Assembly (NCBI RefSeq): GCF_022436705.1
Contig: NZ_JAKUHT010000011.1
Location: 62,001-126,000 of the forward strand
Length of the DNA: 64,000 nucleotides
Source: Nocardioides sp. CFH 31398
GTDB taxonomy: Bacteria; Actinomycetota; Actinomycetes; Propionibacteriales; Nocardioidaceae
Direction: 5' to 3'
The translations under genes were made by a program, and so were the position numbers. The notes beneath the pieces are model-generated. The model was not told the DNA's origin, did not search any database, and worked only from the letters and a program-made list of their open reading frames with translations. Of the stretch, positions 1 to 9,354 are shown piece after piece (position 1 is the first letter of the stretch; each line of letters begins with the position of its first letter).

Positions 1-1
1 C

Positions 2-793
2 CACATCCGGCTCGTGTTCCAGCGGGCCCGGGAGAAGGCGTCGATGGGCACGCCCGTCATCGTGTTCTTCGACGAGATGGACTCGCTGTTCCGCACCCGC
101 GGCTCCGGGGTCTCCTCGGACGTCGAGAACACGATCGTCCCGCAGCTGCTGAGCGAGATCGACGGCGTCGAGACGCTGGAGAACGTCCTGGTCATCGGTG
201 CCTCGAACCGCGAGGACATGATCGACCCCGCGATCCTGCGCCCCGGCCGCCTCGACGTGAAGATCAAGATCGAGCGCCCGGACGCCGAGTCGGCACGCGA
301 CATCTTCTCGAAGTACCTGACCCCCCGCCTCCCGCTGCACGCCGACGACCTGGGTGAGTTCGGCGGCGACCGCGTCGCGTGCGTCGACGGCATGATCCGG
401 GCGACCGTCGAGCGGATGTACACCGAGACTGACGAGAACCGGTTCCTCGAGGTCACCTACGCCAACGGGGACAAGGAGATCCTGTACTTCAAGGACTTCA
501 ACTCCGGCGCGATGATCCAGAACATCGTCGACCGGGCGAAGAAGATGGCGATCAAGGACCTCCTCGACCACGATCAGAAGGGCCTGCGGGTCCAGCACCT
601 GCTCCAGGCCTGCGTCGACGAGTTCAAGGAGAACGAGGACCTCCCGAACACGACCAACCCCGACGACTGGGCCCGCATCTCCGGCAAGAAGGGCGAGCGG
701 ATCGTCTTCATCCGCACCCTCATCACCGGCAAGCAGGGCACCGAGCCCGGCCGCTCCATCGACACGGTCTCCAACACCGGCCAGTACCTCTGA
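2..793 (+). CDS. mpa: Proteasome-associated ATPase Mpa/ARC (C-terminal part)
   Basis: Hexameric AAA+ unfoldase that binds pupylated proteins and feeds them into the 20S proteasome. Only the last 263 residues are present; the frame is open at the left edge. Visible are the Walker B segment [12 protein letters not shown], the sensor-1 motif VIGASN and the arginine-finger region LRPGRLD. The protein ends in GQYL, the penultimate-Tyr tail with which Mpa/ARC docks on and opens the proteasome. The dop-pup-prcBA-pafA block follows, separated by one divergent sulfotransferase gene. Identification is secure; the N-terminal coiled coil and OB domains lie outside the window. Confidence 0.97.
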   Translation, partial: HIRLVFQRAREKASMGTPVIVFFDEMDSLFRTRGSGVSSDVENTIVPQLLSEIDGVETLENVLVIGASNREDMIDPAILRPGRLDVKIKIERPDAESARDIFSKYLTPRLPLHADDLGEFGGDRVACVDGMIRATVERMYTETDENRFLEVTYANGDKEILYFKDFNSGAMIQNIVDRAKKMAIKDLLDHDQKGLRVQHLLQACVDEFKENEDLPNTTNPDDWARISGKKGERIVFIRTLITGKQGTEPGRSIDTVSNTGQYL

Positions 794-819
794 GTCCGGC
801 GCCGGGCGGCCCCGGCGGC

Positions 820-839
820 GCCGTTTCCGCGTAAACGGC
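820..839. repeat. 20-bp hyphenated palindrome, copy 1
   Basis: Reads gccgtttccgcgtaaacggc: two 8-bp arms (one mismatch) around a 4-base centre. It lies in the space between mpa and the sulfotransferase, 21 bases from copy 2. It belongs to a dispersed family with approximate consensus GCCGWTTC-N4-GAAWCGGC. Confidence 0.8.
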
Positions 840-860
840 AGTCGCCGGGCGCCCCGGCAC

Positions 861-880
861 GCCGTTCCGCACGAATCGGT
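861..880. repeat. 20-bp hyphenated palindrome, copy 2
   Basis: Reads gccgttccgcacgaatcggt, a more diverged copy of the same family, downstream of mpa and of the convergent sulfotransferase gene. The two neighbouring copies could act as a weak bidirectional terminator, but no T-tract is present. Confidence 0.65.
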
Positions 881-964
881 GCCCCGGGGGCTGCCCCGAG
901 GGGCCGCGCCTCGGTCGGTAGGGCCTCGAGGCGCCGGCCGGAGGTCGTTCGGCCGTCGAGCCGC

Positions 965-1861
965 TCAGTAGGAGTGTGGGCGGGCCATCGTCGAGCGGAC
1001 GGCGTCGACGTCGAAGTCCTCGCCCAGCCATCGGAACAGACCCTCGAGCACCTGCGGGTCGGCCACCCAGTCGTCGTAGTGCACCCGGTACGCCGCGTCG
1101 CCGAGCTCGTCGGCCAGGGCGAGCAGGTCTGCCTCCGTGCGCTCGAGCAGGGCCCGCGACTCCGGGTCCTTGCCCCACCACTTGCTGACGGAGACCGCGT
1201 CGAGGTTGCGGGTGTTGACGATGAACCGGGCGCCGGGGAACACCTCCCGCAGCCACGCGACGTACCCCGGAGTGTCCGGCTCGTCCCAGCGGATCTCCTT
1301 GAAACCGGTCACCCGTGTGCCCGGCTCGGGACGCAGCAGCGAGTCGAGCGCCAGCTTGCGCTCGGCGAGGCGGGTGCGCCGGCTGGGCAGCTGATCCATG
1401 CCGAAGAACGGGTGGGTGGCGTCGTTGCCGTCCTCGATGCCCTTGCGGCGACGCTCGCGACGCTGGTTGCGGCGAACCTTGTGCACGGCTGCGTCGAACG
1501 CCCAGACGTGCCGCAGCGTCTGCCGATTCTCACCACGGATCAAGTAGCCCGGGATGGCGTTGAGGATGCCCTGGAGCAGGGTCGAACCACTGCGGCCGTA
1601 CGTGACGATGAAGACGTAGCCGAGGTCGTCGCGGACCTCCAGGCGCCCCACCTTGGCCCGCAGGGTCCGGGTCCGCTTCTCCAGCCGGGCCACCCGGGCG
1701 CGTGCCCGCTCGCGCTGCTGCTCGGCGGCCTCGGCGCGCGCGCGGGTCCGGGTCAGCTCCTCGCGGAGGGCCTCGACCTCGCTGCGACGGGCAGGGACCA
1801 CGCCACGCAGACCGCTGCGGGTGCGCCGCGCGACGCGCCGCGGCAGGTCGTCTCGTGTCAC
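965..1861 (-). CDS. Sulfotransferase family protein with N-terminal coiled coil
   Basis: PAPS-dependent sulfotransferase-like protein of 298 aa. The 5'-phosphosulfate loop is seen in YGRSGSTLLQGIL (about residue 95) and the 3'-phosphate region in FIVNTRNLDAVSVSKWW (about residue 215). The first 80 residues are Arg/Glu/Ala-rich heptads, probably a coiled coil. The GTG start at 1861 is preceded by GAGACT seven bases upstream, a -10-like element. The gene runs against its neighbours and interrupts the usual mpa-dop order. Substrate unknown; related proteins in actinobacteria modify glycolipids or surface polysaccharides. Confidence 0.82.
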   Translation of the reverse strand: MTRDDLPRRVARRTRSGLRGVVPARRSEVEALREELTRTRARAEAAEQQRERARARVARLEKRTRTLRAKVGRLEVRDDLGYVFIVTYGRSGSTLLQGILNAIPGYLIRGENRQTLRHVWAFDAAVHKVRRNQRRERRRKGIEDGNDATHPFFGMDQLPSRRTRLAERKLALDSLLRPEPGTRVTGFKEIRWDEPDTPGYVAWLREVFPGARFIVNTRNLDAVSVSKWWGKDPESRALLERTEADLLALADELGDAAYRVHYDDWVADPQVLEGLFRWLGEDFDVDAVRSTMARPHSY

Positions 1862-1880
1862 GGCGGCGAGTCTCCCACGC

Positions 1881-1900
1881 GCCGTTCGTGCCGAATCGGC
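1881..1900. repeat. 20-bp hyphenated palindrome, copy 3
   Basis: Reads gccgttcgtgccgaatcggc. It lies between the divergent sulfotransferase and dop starts, upstream of both -10 elements, so it could carry a regulatory protein, though coding-region copies argue against a purely promoter role. Confidence 0.75.
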
Positions 1901-1978
1901 GCAGTCGCGCCCGCCTCGGCCCCTCCTCGGTCCCTCCTCGGGCCCCGCCGGCGCGCACCGCACCCGCCTGCACCCGCG

Positions 1979-1984
1979 TAGGCT
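1979..1984 (+). promoter_or_regulatory. Leaderless -10 element of dop
   Basis: TAGGCT ends six bases before the dop ATG at 1991, the spacing expected for a leaderless transcript. Confidence 0.6.
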
Positions 1985-1990
1985 CGCCGC

Positions 1991-3499
1991 ATGAGCGTGC
2001 GACGGGTGATGGGGACCGAGGTCGAGTACGGCATCACCGTCTCGGGTCAGCCGCACGCGAACCCGATGCTCGCCTCGTCGCAGGTCGTGAACGCCTACGC
2101 GTCGGCGTCCGCCAGGGCGCGGCGGGCGCGGTGGGACTTCGAGGAGGAGTCCCCGCTGCGCGACGCCCGCGGCTTCGACATGAGCCGGCAGGTCGCCGAC
2201 GCCTCGCAGCTGACCGACGAGGACCTCGGTCTCGCCAACATCATCCTCACTAACGGCGCCCGGCTGTACGTCGACCACGCGCACCCCGAGTACTCGACGC
2301 CCGAGGTGACGACCCCGCTCGACATCGTGAAGTGGGACAAGGCCGGCGAGCTGGTGATGCTGGACGCCGCCCGCCGGGCGGCCCAGCTGCCGGGTGGCGC
2401 GCCGATCGTCCTCTACAAGAACAACACCGACAACAAAGGCGCGTCGTACGGCGCCCACGAGAACTACCTGATGCGCCGCTCGACCCCGTTCGCGGAGATC
2501 GTCCGGCACCTCACGCCGTTCTTCGTGTCCCGCCAGGTGGTCTGCGGCGCCGGCCGGGTCGGCATCGGCCAGGACGGCCGCGACCACGGTTTCCAGATCA
2601 GCCAGCGCGCGGACTTCTTCGAGGTCGAGGTGGGGCTCGAGACCACCCTGAAGCGGCCGATCATCAACACCCGCGACGAGCCGCACGCCGACCCGGATCG
2701 CTACCGCCGCCTCCACGTGATCATCGGCGACGCGAACCTCGCCGAGACCTCGACCTACCTCAAGGTCGGCACGACCGCCCTCGTCCTGGCGATGATCGAG
2801 GACCGCTGGCTGGACGGCGACCTGACCGTCGCCACGCCCGTCGCTGCGCTGCGCGACGTGTCCCACGACCCGACCCTGCGCCACCTGCTGCGCCTCGCCG
2901 ACGGGCGGCGGCTGACCGGGCTGCAGCTGCAGATGGAGTACCTCGACCTCGCCCGCAAGTACGTCGAGGACCGCCTCGGCTCGGACGCCGACCCGCAGAC
3001 CGTCGACGTCCTCTCGACCTGGGAGTCCGTGCTGACCAGGCTCGAGCAGGACCCCATGCAGCTCGCCGGCGAGCTCGACTGGGTGGCCAAGCTCCGGCTG
3101 CTCGAGCAGTACCGCTCCCGCGACGGTCTCGGCTGGGACGACGCCAAGCTGGCCCTCGTCGACCTGCAGTACGCCGACACGCGGCCCGAGAAGGGGCTGT
3201 ACCACCGGCTGGTGGCGGGGGGCCGGATGCGCCGTTTGCTGCGAAACGGTGAGGAGGAGGTCGCCATGCACGAGCCGCCGACCGACACCCGCGCCTACTT
3301 CCGCGGCCGGTGCCTGGAGAAGTACGCCGACCAGGTGGCTGCCGCGTCGTGGGACTCGGTCATCTTCGACCTCCCCGGACGCGACTCGCTGCAGCGCGTG
3401 CCGACCACGGACCCGCTGCGCGGCAGCAAGGCCCACGTGGGCGACCTGCTGGACCGTTGCGACGACGCCCAGCAGCTGGTCGACGCCCTCACGGGTTGA
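1991..3499 (+). CDS. dop: Pup depupylase/deamidase Dop
   Basis: ATP-dependent carboxylate-amine ligase-fold enzyme that removes Pup from substrates and, where Pup ends in Gln, deamidates it. The 502-aa length is typical. The N-terminus MGTEVEYGI supplies ATP/Mg ligands; Asp95 in [10 protein letters not shown] matches the conserved catalytic Asp of Dop. An insert between residues 30 and 60 containing [15 protein letters not shown] is the Dop-loop region that tells Dop from PafA. It starts at ATG 1991 behind a leaderless -10. Palindrome copy 4 lies inside the gene and encodes part of RRLLRNG. Because the Pup here already ends in Glu, depupylation is probably the main role. Confidence 0.96.
   Translation: MSVRRVMGTEVEYGITVSGQPHANPMLASSQVVNAYASASARARRARWDFEEESPLRDARGFDMSRQVADASQLTDEDLGLANIILTNGARLYVDHAHPEYSTPEVTTPLDIVKWDKAGELVMLDAARRAAQLPGGAPIVLYKNNTDNKGASYGAHENYLMRRSTPFAEIVRHLTPFFVSRQVVCGAGRVGIGQDGRDHGFQISQRADFFEVEVGLETTLKRPIINTRDEPHADPDRYRRLHVIIGDANLAETSTYLKVGTTALVLAMIEDRWLDGDLTVATPVAALRDVSHDPTLRHLLRLADGRRLTGLQLQMEYLDLARKYVEDRLGSDADPQTVDVLSTWESVLTRLEQDPMQLAGELDWVAKLRLLEQYRSRDGLGWDDAKLALVDLQYADTRPEKGLYHRLVAGGRMRRLLRNGEEEVAMHEPPTDTRAYFRGRCLEKYADQVAAASWDSVIFDLPGRDSLQRVPTTDPLRGSKAHVGDLLDRCDDAQQLVDALTG
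3231..3250. repeat. 20-bp hyphenated palindrome, copy 4 (inside dop)
   Basis: Reads gccgtttgctgcgaaacggt, within dop and read as RLLRNG. The arms match over 7 bp. It shows that the family tolerates location inside an essential-looking reading frame. Confidence 0.65.
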
Positions 3500-3554
3500 T
3501 CCGCCACGCCGGTCCGTCAGGCGAGGTCGCGCGGTCGGTGTCGGTCCGTCGCGC

Positions 3555-3560
3555 TAGGTT
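3555..3560 (+). promoter_or_regulatory. -10 element of pup
   Basis: TAGGTT about 57 bases before the pup GTG. This would give a leader of roughly 50 nt carrying the strong ribosome binding site AAGGAGG at 3605-3611, six bases from the start. A separate promoter for pup fits the high Pup demand; inference. Confidence 0.4.
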
Positions 3561-3617
3561 GGCGACGTGGTCGCGGGCATGCCGCCCCGGCCGTCCGACG
3601 GGTGAAGGAGGTGTGCC

Positions 3618-3821
3618 GTGGCCCAGGAGCACAAGCAGCCCCGCAGGTCCTCGCAGACCGAGGAGACGACGGAGGAGACCGCCGAGGTCTCGACCGAGGC
3701 CGCCGAGCGCAAGGACGCCCTCGACGACGACGTCGACAGCATCCTGGACGAGATCGACGAGGTGCTGGAGTCCAACGCGGAGGACTTCGTGAAGTCGTTC
3801 ATCCAGAAGGGCGGCGAATGA
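3618..3821 (+). CDS. pup: Prokaryotic ubiquitin-like protein Pup
   Basis: Small disordered modifier (67 aa) that PafA attaches through its C-terminal Glu to lysines of proteins destined for the proteasome. Central and C-terminal residues show the Pup signature [21 protein letters not shown] followed by SFIQKGGE. It ends in Gly-Gly-Glu rather than Gly-Gly-Gln, so it is ready for ligation without deamidation. GTG start with AAGGAGG six bases upstream. The stop overlaps the prcB ATG (ATGA arrangement at 3818-3821), indicating translational coupling. Confidence 0.97.
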   Translation: MAQEHKQPRRSSQTEETTEETAEVSTEAAERKDALDDDVDSILDEIDEVLESNAEDFVKSFIQKGGE

Positions 3822-4657
3822 CCGCCGACGGACCCCGCCTGCCCGCCGCGTACCTCGCGCCCGGAGGCTCGTCGTTCACCGACTTCCTCGCCTCCCAGGC
3901 ACCCGACCTGCTCCCGAGCGCCCGCGCGGTCCCGGCCGGCGCGGTCGGGGACACGCTCACCCCGCACGCGACCACCATCGTCGCGGCGACCTTCCCCGGC
4001 GGCGTCGTGGTCGCCGGTGACCGTCGCGCCACGATGGGCAACATCATCGCGCAGCGCGACATCGAGAAGGTCTTCCCCGCCGACGAGTACTCCGCGGTCG
4101 GCATCGCCGGCGCCGCCGGCATCGCGGTCGAGATGACGCGGCTCTTCCAGACCGAGCTCGAGCACTACGAGAAGATCGAGGGCGTCACGCTGTCGATGGA
4201 CGGCAAGGCCAACCGCCTGGCAGCCCTGATCCGCGGCAACCTCGGGCTCGCCATGCAGGGCCTCGCCGTCGTGCCGCTGTTCGCCGGGTACGACACGGAC
4301 GCCGGCATCGGCCGGATCTTCTCCTACGACGCGACCGGCGGGCGGTACGAGGAGACCGCGTTCCACTCGACCGGCTCCGGGTCGGTGTTCGCCCGCGGCG
4401 CCCTGAAGAAGCTGTACCGCGAGGACCTGACCGAGGGCGAGTGCGTCCTGGCGACCGTGCAGGCGTTGTACGACGCCGCAGACGACGACTCCGCCACCGG
4501 CGGGCCCGACCTCGCCCGACGGATCTTCCCCGTCGTCCACGTCATCACCGCGGACGGCGGACGCCGTCTGCCCGACGCCGACGTCGCGCAGGTCGCCGAC
4601 ACGGTCATCGCCGCGCGGATGCAGCGACCCGACGGCCCGGCCGCCGCCCTGAGCTGA
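3818..4657 (+). CDS. prcB: 20S proteasome subunit beta PrcB
   Basis: Catalytic subunit of the 20S core, 279 aa. A propeptide of 51 residues precedes the sequence [11 protein letters not shown]; self-cleavage before Thr52 would expose the N-terminal nucleophile. Counting Thr52 as 1, Asp17 (in GDRR) and Lys33 (in IEKVF) fall exactly where the catalytic triad requires. Starts by overlapping the pup stop; prcA begins ten bases after its end. The usual pup-prcB-prcA order supports one operon. Confidence 0.97.
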   Translation: MTADGPRLPAAYLAPGGSSFTDFLASQAPDLLPSARAVPAGAVGDTLTPHATTIVAATFPGGVVVAGDRRATMGNIIAQRDIEKVFPADEYSAVGIAGAAGIAVEMTRLFQTELEHYEKIEGVTLSMDGKANRLAALIRGNLGLAMQGLAVVPLFAGYDTDAGIGRIFSYDATGGRYEETAFHSTGSGSVFARGALKKLYREDLTEGECVLATVQALYDAADDDSATGGPDLARRIFPVVHVITADGGRRLPDADVAQVADTVIAARMQRPDGPAAALS

Positions 4658-4667
4658 GGATCTCCCC

Positions 4668-5555
4668 ATGAGCACCCCGTTCTACGTCTCGCCCGAGCAG
4701 CTGATGAAGGACCGGGCGGACTTCGCCCGCAAGGGCATCGCCCGCGGCCGGTCCGTGGTGGCCGTGCAGTACGCCGACGGCGTCTTGTTCGTTTCAGAGA
4801 ACCCGTCCCAGGCCTTGCACAAGGTGTCCGAGATCTACGACCGGATCGCGTTCGCCGCGGTCGGCCGCTACAACGAGTTCGAGAACCTCCGCATCGCCGG
4901 CGTCCGGCTGGCCGACATGCGCGGCTTCTCCTACGACCGCCGCGACGTCACGGGACGTGGCCTCGCCAACGCCTACGCGCAGACCCTCGGCACGATCTTC
5001 TCCTCGGGCGGCGAGAAGCCGTACGAGGTGGAGCTGTTCGTCGCCGAGATCGGCGCCTCCGCCGAGGACGACCAGGTTTACCGCCTGACGTACGACGGCC
5101 AGGTGGCCGACGAGCACGGGTACGCCGTGATGGGTGGGGCCGCGGACGTCGTCGCGTCGGCCCTGGCGGCCTCCTACCAGCCCGGGTCGGACCTCCGGAC
5201 CGCGCTGCGGCTCGCCGTCTCGGCCCTGGGTCACTCCGAGACCGGTGACCGGGTCGTGCCGGTGGAGGACCTCGAGGTCGCCGTCCTCGACCGGACCCGG
5301 ACGCGGGCGCGCAAGTTCTCCCGGCTGCGCCCCTCGCGCCTGACCGAGCTGCTGGGGGACCGGGACTCCGGGCCGACCCCGGACACCGCGGGGGACACCG
5401 AGGGGGACACCGGGTCGGGGGCTGCACCCGCTGCCGGCGGGAGCGACGAAGCCCCGACGTCACCCGGCACGGACGCCGGCACCTCGTCCGCCCCCGAGCC
5501 GACGCCGTACCCCGTCTCCGACGACGACCCTCCGCCCGTCGCCCCGCCCGCCTGA
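4668..5555 (+). CDS. prcA: 20S proteasome subunit alpha PrcA
   Basis: Structural alpha subunit of 295 aa forming the outer, gated rings of the core particle. The N-terminus [23 protein letters not shown] is the actinobacterial gating peptide and first helix; [20 protein letters not shown] starts the Ntn-fold. The Thr nucleophile is absent, as expected. Residues after about 225 form a long acidic, Pro/Gly/Asp-rich tail with near-repeats of GDTEGDT, longer than in mycobacteria and probably disordered. Last gene of the pup-prcB-prcA unit. Confidence 0.96.
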   Translation: MSTPFYVSPEQLMKDRADFARKGIARGRSVVAVQYADGVLFVSENPSQALHKVSEIYDRIAFAAVGRYNEFENLRIAGVRLADMRGFSYDRRDVTGRGLANAYAQTLGTIFSSGGEKPYEVELFVAEIGASAEDDQVYRLTYDGQVADEHGYAVMGGAADVVASALAASYQPGSDLRTALRLAVSALGHSETGDRVVPVEDLEVAVLDRTRTRARKFSRLRPSRLTELLGDRDSGPTPDTAGDTEGDTGSGAAPAAGGSDEAPTSPGTDAGTSSAPEPTPYPVSDDDPPPVAPPA

Positions 5556-5592
5556 GCCACCGCGCCGTCCCGACCAGGCGCTACCCGCTCCT

Positions 5593-5623
5593 GGCCCCGG
5601 CCGCAGCGGTCGGCCGCGGGGCC
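5593..5623 (+). terminator. Possible terminator after prcA
   Basis: Outer arms ggcccc (5593-5598) and ggggcc (5618-5623) enclose a second imperfect GC-rich stem. No T-tract, as is common in such GC-rich genomes. Located 38 bases after prcA. Confidence 0.45.
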
Positions 5624-5643
5624 CTCGGCGACCGGGAAGCGGC

Positions 5644-5663
5644 GCCGTTTGGCACAACACGGC
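5644..5663. repeat. 20-bp hyphenated palindrome, copy 5
   Basis: Reads gccgtttggcacaacacggc, a degenerate copy in the 294-base space between prcA and the next gene; copy 6 starts 21 bases later. The pair spacing equals that of copies 1 and 2. Confidence 0.6.
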
Positions 5664-5684
5664 GCTGGAAGCGGCCGGAAATGC

Positions 5685-5704
5685 GCCGATTCGGCAGAAA
5701 CGGC
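5685..5704. repeat. 20-bp hyphenated palindrome, copy 6
   Basis: Reads gccgattcggcagaaacggc. The arms match except for one A:A position. Apart from copies 5 and 6 and the terminator-like stem, nothing else was recognised in 5556-5849. Confidence 0.8.
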
Positions 5705-5849
5705 ACCTCACGGTGCCGCTGGCCGACGCCGACCGACGGGGGCCCTGAACGGGACAGAATCTGTCCACAGGTGCCGGACGTACCCGGTTGCCCACAGGCC
5801 CGGGACAGTGCTGTTCCGTGGCGGCTGGATCGGGTCGAGGCTCCGTGGC

Positions 5850-6812
5850 ATGACTCTCGAAGCGACCCCGATCCGGGGCAACATCAGGTCCCCCCAGTTC
5901 CGCCGGGTCAGCCACGGGTTGTTCCTGGAGATCGCCACCGGCCTCAGCGAGGACGCGGAGTGGCGTCGCGACCTCGGCGCGTGGCGGTACGTGCTGGCCG
6001 GCAGCGCCATGTTCACCGGCCTCACCGGGGCGCGGCTGGCGGGGTGGGCGCTGCCGGTCGTGTCCCGGGACTGGACGCCGATCTTCGTGGCCGTCTCCGC
6101 GCCCGACCCGACCGTGCGCCGAGCGGGCCTGGTGGTCAGCCAGTTCCGCCGAGGCCCCGACCACCGGCCCTGGATCGTCGACGGCCTGCCCCTGGACCAT
6201 CCCGAGGAGATCCTGCTGCGCTGCGCCCGAGACCTCGACCTCATCGACCTCGTGGTGCTGGTCGAGTCCGCGCTGCGCGCGAGGGACGTCACCTACCGCG
6301 CGCTGCACCGCATCACCGAGACCCGCCGGCCGGGTGTGCGGCTGCTCCGCCGGGCCGTCGAGCTGGCCGAGCCACGCAGCGAGTCCCCGATGGAGACGGT
6401 GCTGCGGCTGCTCCTGTGGTGCGCCGGCGTCCCGGTCGACGTCCAGTCGCCACTGGTCGACCCCGACGGCCGCGAGCTCGGGCGGGCCGACCTGCGGGTA
6501 CGAGGCACGAACCTGCTGGTCGAGTACGACGGCGGCGAGCACCGCGACCCGGCCCGCCACGCCGCCGACATCCGCCGGGAACGCCTGATCGGGGACCTCG
6601 ACCTCCGACGGCGCGCCTACACCCTGCCGGAGCTCACGCAACGACCAGCGGTGGTGATGGCCGAGCTGGACCGGATCCTCGGCCGGACGCCGCGTCCCCG
6701 CCGCCTCGCCCGGTGGCGGGGGCTGGTGACCGGCTCGACGTACGACCCCGCCGGGCGCCGTCGGGTGCGCTCGCGGTGGGCGGTGGCCATGGGGACGATC
6801 ACCCGCTGGTGA
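5850..6812 (+). CDS. DUF559-type (Vsr-like nuclease fold) protein
   Basis: Protein of 320 aa resembling the large actinobacterial family with an AbiEi-like N-terminal part and a C-terminal DUF559 domain. In the C-terminal third, ESPMETVLRLLLW followed by GRADLRVRGTNLLVEYDG and an RERLIGDLDL segment match the restriction-endonuclease-like fold: the Glu, the Asp of RADL and the Glu-Tyr-Asp of VEYDG would be the metal-binding acids. The ATG at 5850 was chosen because the domain begins shortly after it; GAGGCT lies seven bases upstream. It sits between prcA and pafA, where it is not part of the known pathway. Function unknown. Confidence 0.7.
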   Translation: MTLEATPIRGNIRSPQFRRVSHGLFLEIATGLSEDAEWRRDLGAWRYVLAGSAMFTGLTGARLAGWALPVVSRDWTPIFVAVSAPDPTVRRAGLVVSQFRRGPDHRPWIVDGLPLDHPEEILLRCARDLDLIDLVVLVESALRARDVTYRALHRITETRRPGVRLLRRAVELAEPRSESPMETVLRLLLWCAGVPVDVQSPLVDPDGRELGRADLRVRGTNLLVEYDGGEHRDPARHAADIRRERLIGDLDLRRRAYTLPELTQRPAVVMAELDRILGRTPRPRRLARWRGLVTGSTYDPAGRRRVRSRWAVAMGTITRW

Positions 6813-6868
6813 ACCGACGCACGTCGGCCCACGGCTCGTCGCGGGCCCCGCGGTCGGGTGTGCCGGAC

Positions 6869-6874
6869 TAGGGT
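6869..6874 (+). promoter_or_regulatory. Leaderless -10 element of pafA
   Basis: TAGGGT ends six bases before the pafA GTG at 6881 and no ribosome binding site is present, which fits leaderless initiation. Confidence 0.65.
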
Positions 6875-6880
6875 GCAGAC

Positions 6881-8242
6881 GTGGACCGGCGGATCTTCGG
6901 CATCGAGAACGAGTACGGCGTGACGTGCACGTTCCGGGGGCAGCGCAGGTTGAGCCCCGACGAGGTGGCGCGCTACCTGTTCCGCAAGGTCGTCAGCTGG
7001 GGCCGCAGCAGCAACGTGTTCCTCCGCAACGGGGCCCGGCTGTACCTGGACGTCGGCTCCCACCCCGAGTACGCCACCCCCGAGTGCGACGACGTGGTCG
7101 ACCTCGTCACCCACGACAAGGCGGGGGAGCGGGTCCTGGAGGGTCTGCTGCTCGACGCGGAGCAGCGGCTGCACGACGAGGGCATCGCCGGCGACATCTA
7201 CCTGTTCAAGAACAACACGGACTCCGCGGGGAACTCCTACGGCTGCCACGAGAACTACCTGGTCACCCGGTCCGGCGAGTTCGGACGGCTGGCGGACGTC
7301 CTGATCCCCTTCCTGGTCACCCGCCAGATCGTGGTGGGCGCCGGCAAGGTCACCCAGACCCCGCGCGGGGCGAGCTTCAGCGTCAGCCAGCGTGCCGAGC
7401 ACATCTGGGAGGGCGTCTCCAGCGCCACGACCCGCAGCCGCCCGATCATCAACACCCGCGACGAGCCGCACGCGGACGCCGAGCGCTACCGCCGCCTGCA
7501 CGTCATCGTCGGCGACTCGAACATGAGCGAGACGACCACGATGCTCAAGGTCGCCAGCTGCGACCTCGTGCTGCGGATGATCGAGGAGGGCGTCGTGATG
7601 CGCGACCTCACCCTCGAGAACCCGATTCGGGCGATTCGGGAGATCTCCCACGACATCACCGGACGCCGACGGGTCCCGCTGGCCAACGGACGTGAGGCGA
7701 GCGCGCTGGAGATCCAGGGGGAGTACCTGGCGAAGGCGCAGGAGTTCGTCGACCGCCGCGGCCTGCGGACGCCGGTCATCGACCGCAGCCTGGACCTGTG
7801 GGAGCGGGGCCTGAAGGCCGTCGAGTCCGACGACCTGGGACTGGTCGACACCGAGCTCGACTGGGTCATCAAGTGGAAGCTCATCGACGCCTACCGCGCC
7901 AAGCACGGGCTGCCCCTGGGCCACGCCCGGGTGGCGCAGCTGGACCTCGCCTACCACGACATCCACCGCGACCGTGGGCTCTACTACCTGCTGGAGAAGC
8001 GCGGCAAGGTGCAGCGCGTGACCAGCGACCTGAAGATCTTCGAGGCGAAGTCGCTGCCCCCGCAGACGACCCGGGCCAAGCTGCGGGGCGAGTTCATCCG
8101 CCGCGCCCAGGAGCGTCGACGCGACTTCACCGTCGACTGGGTGCACCTGAAGCTGAACGACCAGGCGCAGCGCACCGTCCTGTGCAAGGACCCGTTCCGT
8201 GCCAGCGACGAGCGGGTGCAGCGCCTCATCGACGGCATGTGA
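6881..8242 (+). CDS. pafA: Pup-protein ligase PafA
   Basis: Forms the isopeptide bond between the C-terminal Glu of Pup and substrate lysines via a gamma-glutamyl phosphate. The 453-aa length is typical. [14 protein letters not shown] carries the nucleotide/Mg-binding acids; Asp57 in [16 protein letters not shown] is the conserved catalytic base equivalent to Asp64 of M. tuberculosis PafA. Compared with Dop in this window it lacks the insert after the first strand. GTG start directly behind a TAGGGT -10 element, separate from the prcBA unit. An FKBP lipoprotein, pafB and pafC follow in the same direction. Confidence 0.97.
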   Translation: MDRRIFGIENEYGVTCTFRGQRRLSPDEVARYLFRKVVSWGRSSNVFLRNGARLYLDVGSHPEYATPECDDVVDLVTHDKAGERVLEGLLLDAEQRLHDEGIAGDIYLFKNNTDSAGNSYGCHENYLVTRSGEFGRLADVLIPFLVTRQIVVGAGKVTQTPRGASFSVSQRAEHIWEGVSSATTRSRPIINTRDEPHADAERYRRLHVIVGDSNMSETTTMLKVASCDLVLRMIEEGVVMRDLTLENPIRAIREISHDITGRRRVPLANGREASALEIQGEYLAKAQEFVDRRGLRTPVIDRSLDLWERGLKAVESDDLGLVDTELDWVIKWKLIDAYRAKHGLPLGHARVAQLDLAYHDIHRDRGLYYLLEKRGKVQRVTSDLKIFEAKSLPPQTTRAKLRGEFIRRAQERRRDFTVDWVHLKLNDQAQRTVLCKDPFRASDERVQRLIDGM

Positions 8243-8318
8243 GCAGCCGCCCGCCGTACGCCCCCGGCCTCGTCGACACACGCCGTGGGGGACCTCCGCG
8301 GCGGCTGGGCGGCCCGGT

Positions 8319-8324
8319 TAGGGT
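8319..8324 (+). promoter_or_regulatory. Leaderless -10 element of the FKBP gene
   Basis: TAGGGT ends seven bases before GTG 8332; it decides for this start over the in-frame GTG at 8323, which overlaps the element. Confidence 0.6.
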
Positions 8325-8331
8325 GACCGGC

Positions 8332-9342
8332 GTGCGTCGAGCAACCCGTACCACCACCCGTCGAGCGCTGGCCGTCCCTGCCGTGACCGCCCTCGTCCTG
8401 GGTCTCGCGGCCTGTGGCGAGGACGAGTCCGAGGGCGCCGAGCAGACCGGTGCCGGCCTCGACTCCATCACCATCTCCGACAACGTGGGCCGCGCCCCCG
8501 AGGTCGAGTGGGACGGCAGGGTCGCGGTGGACGAGACCGAGTCCGAGACCATCGTCGAGGGCGACGGGCCCGAGATCCCGGCCGACGCCGGGGTGATGGC
8601 GCAGATCCTCATCGGCAACGGCTACTCCGAGAACACGGTGCTGAGCACCTGGGACTCCCAGCCGCCGACGCCTCAGATCTTCACGCCCTCCGGGGACCTT
8701 CCGGCGGGGATCGTCCGTGCCTTCGAGGGCACGACGATCGGCAGCCGGACGGCGGTCGTCTCCCCGCCGGAGGACGCTTTCGGCGAGCTCGGCAACCCCC
8801 AGCTCGGCATCGGCAACGCCGACAGCGTCCTGTTCGTCATGGACTCCGTCGGCGTCGTGCAGCCCTCCGTCAGCGAGGAGGCACGGACCCCGCCGCGCGG
8901 TACGCCCCGGGTGGTCGAGGACGAGAGCGGCGCCGTGACCAAGCTGGACTTCTCGAACGCGGCGCAGCCGACGGGCGAGCTCGAGGTCACGGTCCTGAAC
9001 GAGGGCAACGGCCCGCGGGTCCAGGCCGACGACTTCGTCGCGGTGACCTACCTGGGCCAGACCTTCGACGGCCGACAGCCGTTCGACCAGAACTTCACCG
9101 CCCCCAAGCCCGACCCGAACAACCCGACCGCGGCCCCCGCCGAGGCCGGCCCCGCCGTCTTCAGCCTCGACGGTGTCGTCGAGGGGTGGAAGCGGGGGCT
9201 CACCGGCATCCCGACCCGCAGCCGCGTGCTGCTGGAGATCCCGCCGGACCTCGGCTACGGCGAGCAGGGCCAGCCGCCGGACATCCAGGGCGACGACACG
9301 CTGTACTTCGTGATCGACGTCCTCGGCACCAGCACGGCCTGA
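8332..9342 (+). CDS. FKBP-type peptidyl-prolyl isomerase lipoprotein
   Basis: Secreted lipoprotein (336 aa) probably acting in folding on the outer face of the membrane. Signal peptide with Arg-rich start, hydrophobic stretch and lipobox LGLAAC near residue 25. Two FKBP-like units are visible: a degenerate one (about residues 80-180, with IVRAFEGTTIGSRTAVVSPP) and a canonical one (about 220-336, with VAVTYLGQTFDG, VVEGWKRGLTGIP, RVLLEIPPDLGYGEQG and DTLYFVIDVL). The first lacks most active-site aromatics and may be structural. It is placed between pafA and pafB, an order seen in related actinobacteria. Confidence 0.88.
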   Translation: MRRATRTTTRRALAVPAVTALVLGLAACGEDESEGAEQTGAGLDSITISDNVGRAPEVEWDGRVAVDETESETIVEGDGPEIPADAGVMAQILIGNGYSENTVLSTWDSQPPTPQIFTPSGDLPAGIVRAFEGTTIGSRTAVVSPPEDAFGELGNPQLGIGNADSVLFVMDSVGVVQPSVSEEARTPPRGTPRVVEDESGAVTKLDFSNAAQPTGELEVTVLNEGNGPRVQADDFVAVTYLGQTFDGRQPFDQNFTAPKPDPNNPTAAPAEAGPAVFSLDGVVEGWKRGLTGIPTRSRVLLEIPPDLGYGEQGQPPDIQGDDTLYFVIDVLGTSTA

Positions 9343-9354
9343 GCACGGAGCGGC

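Noticed and set aside
1862..3436. Extension of the sulfotransferase frame across dop
   Set aside because: The frame stays open antisense to dop, but residues before GTG 1861 are low-complexity and not family-like.
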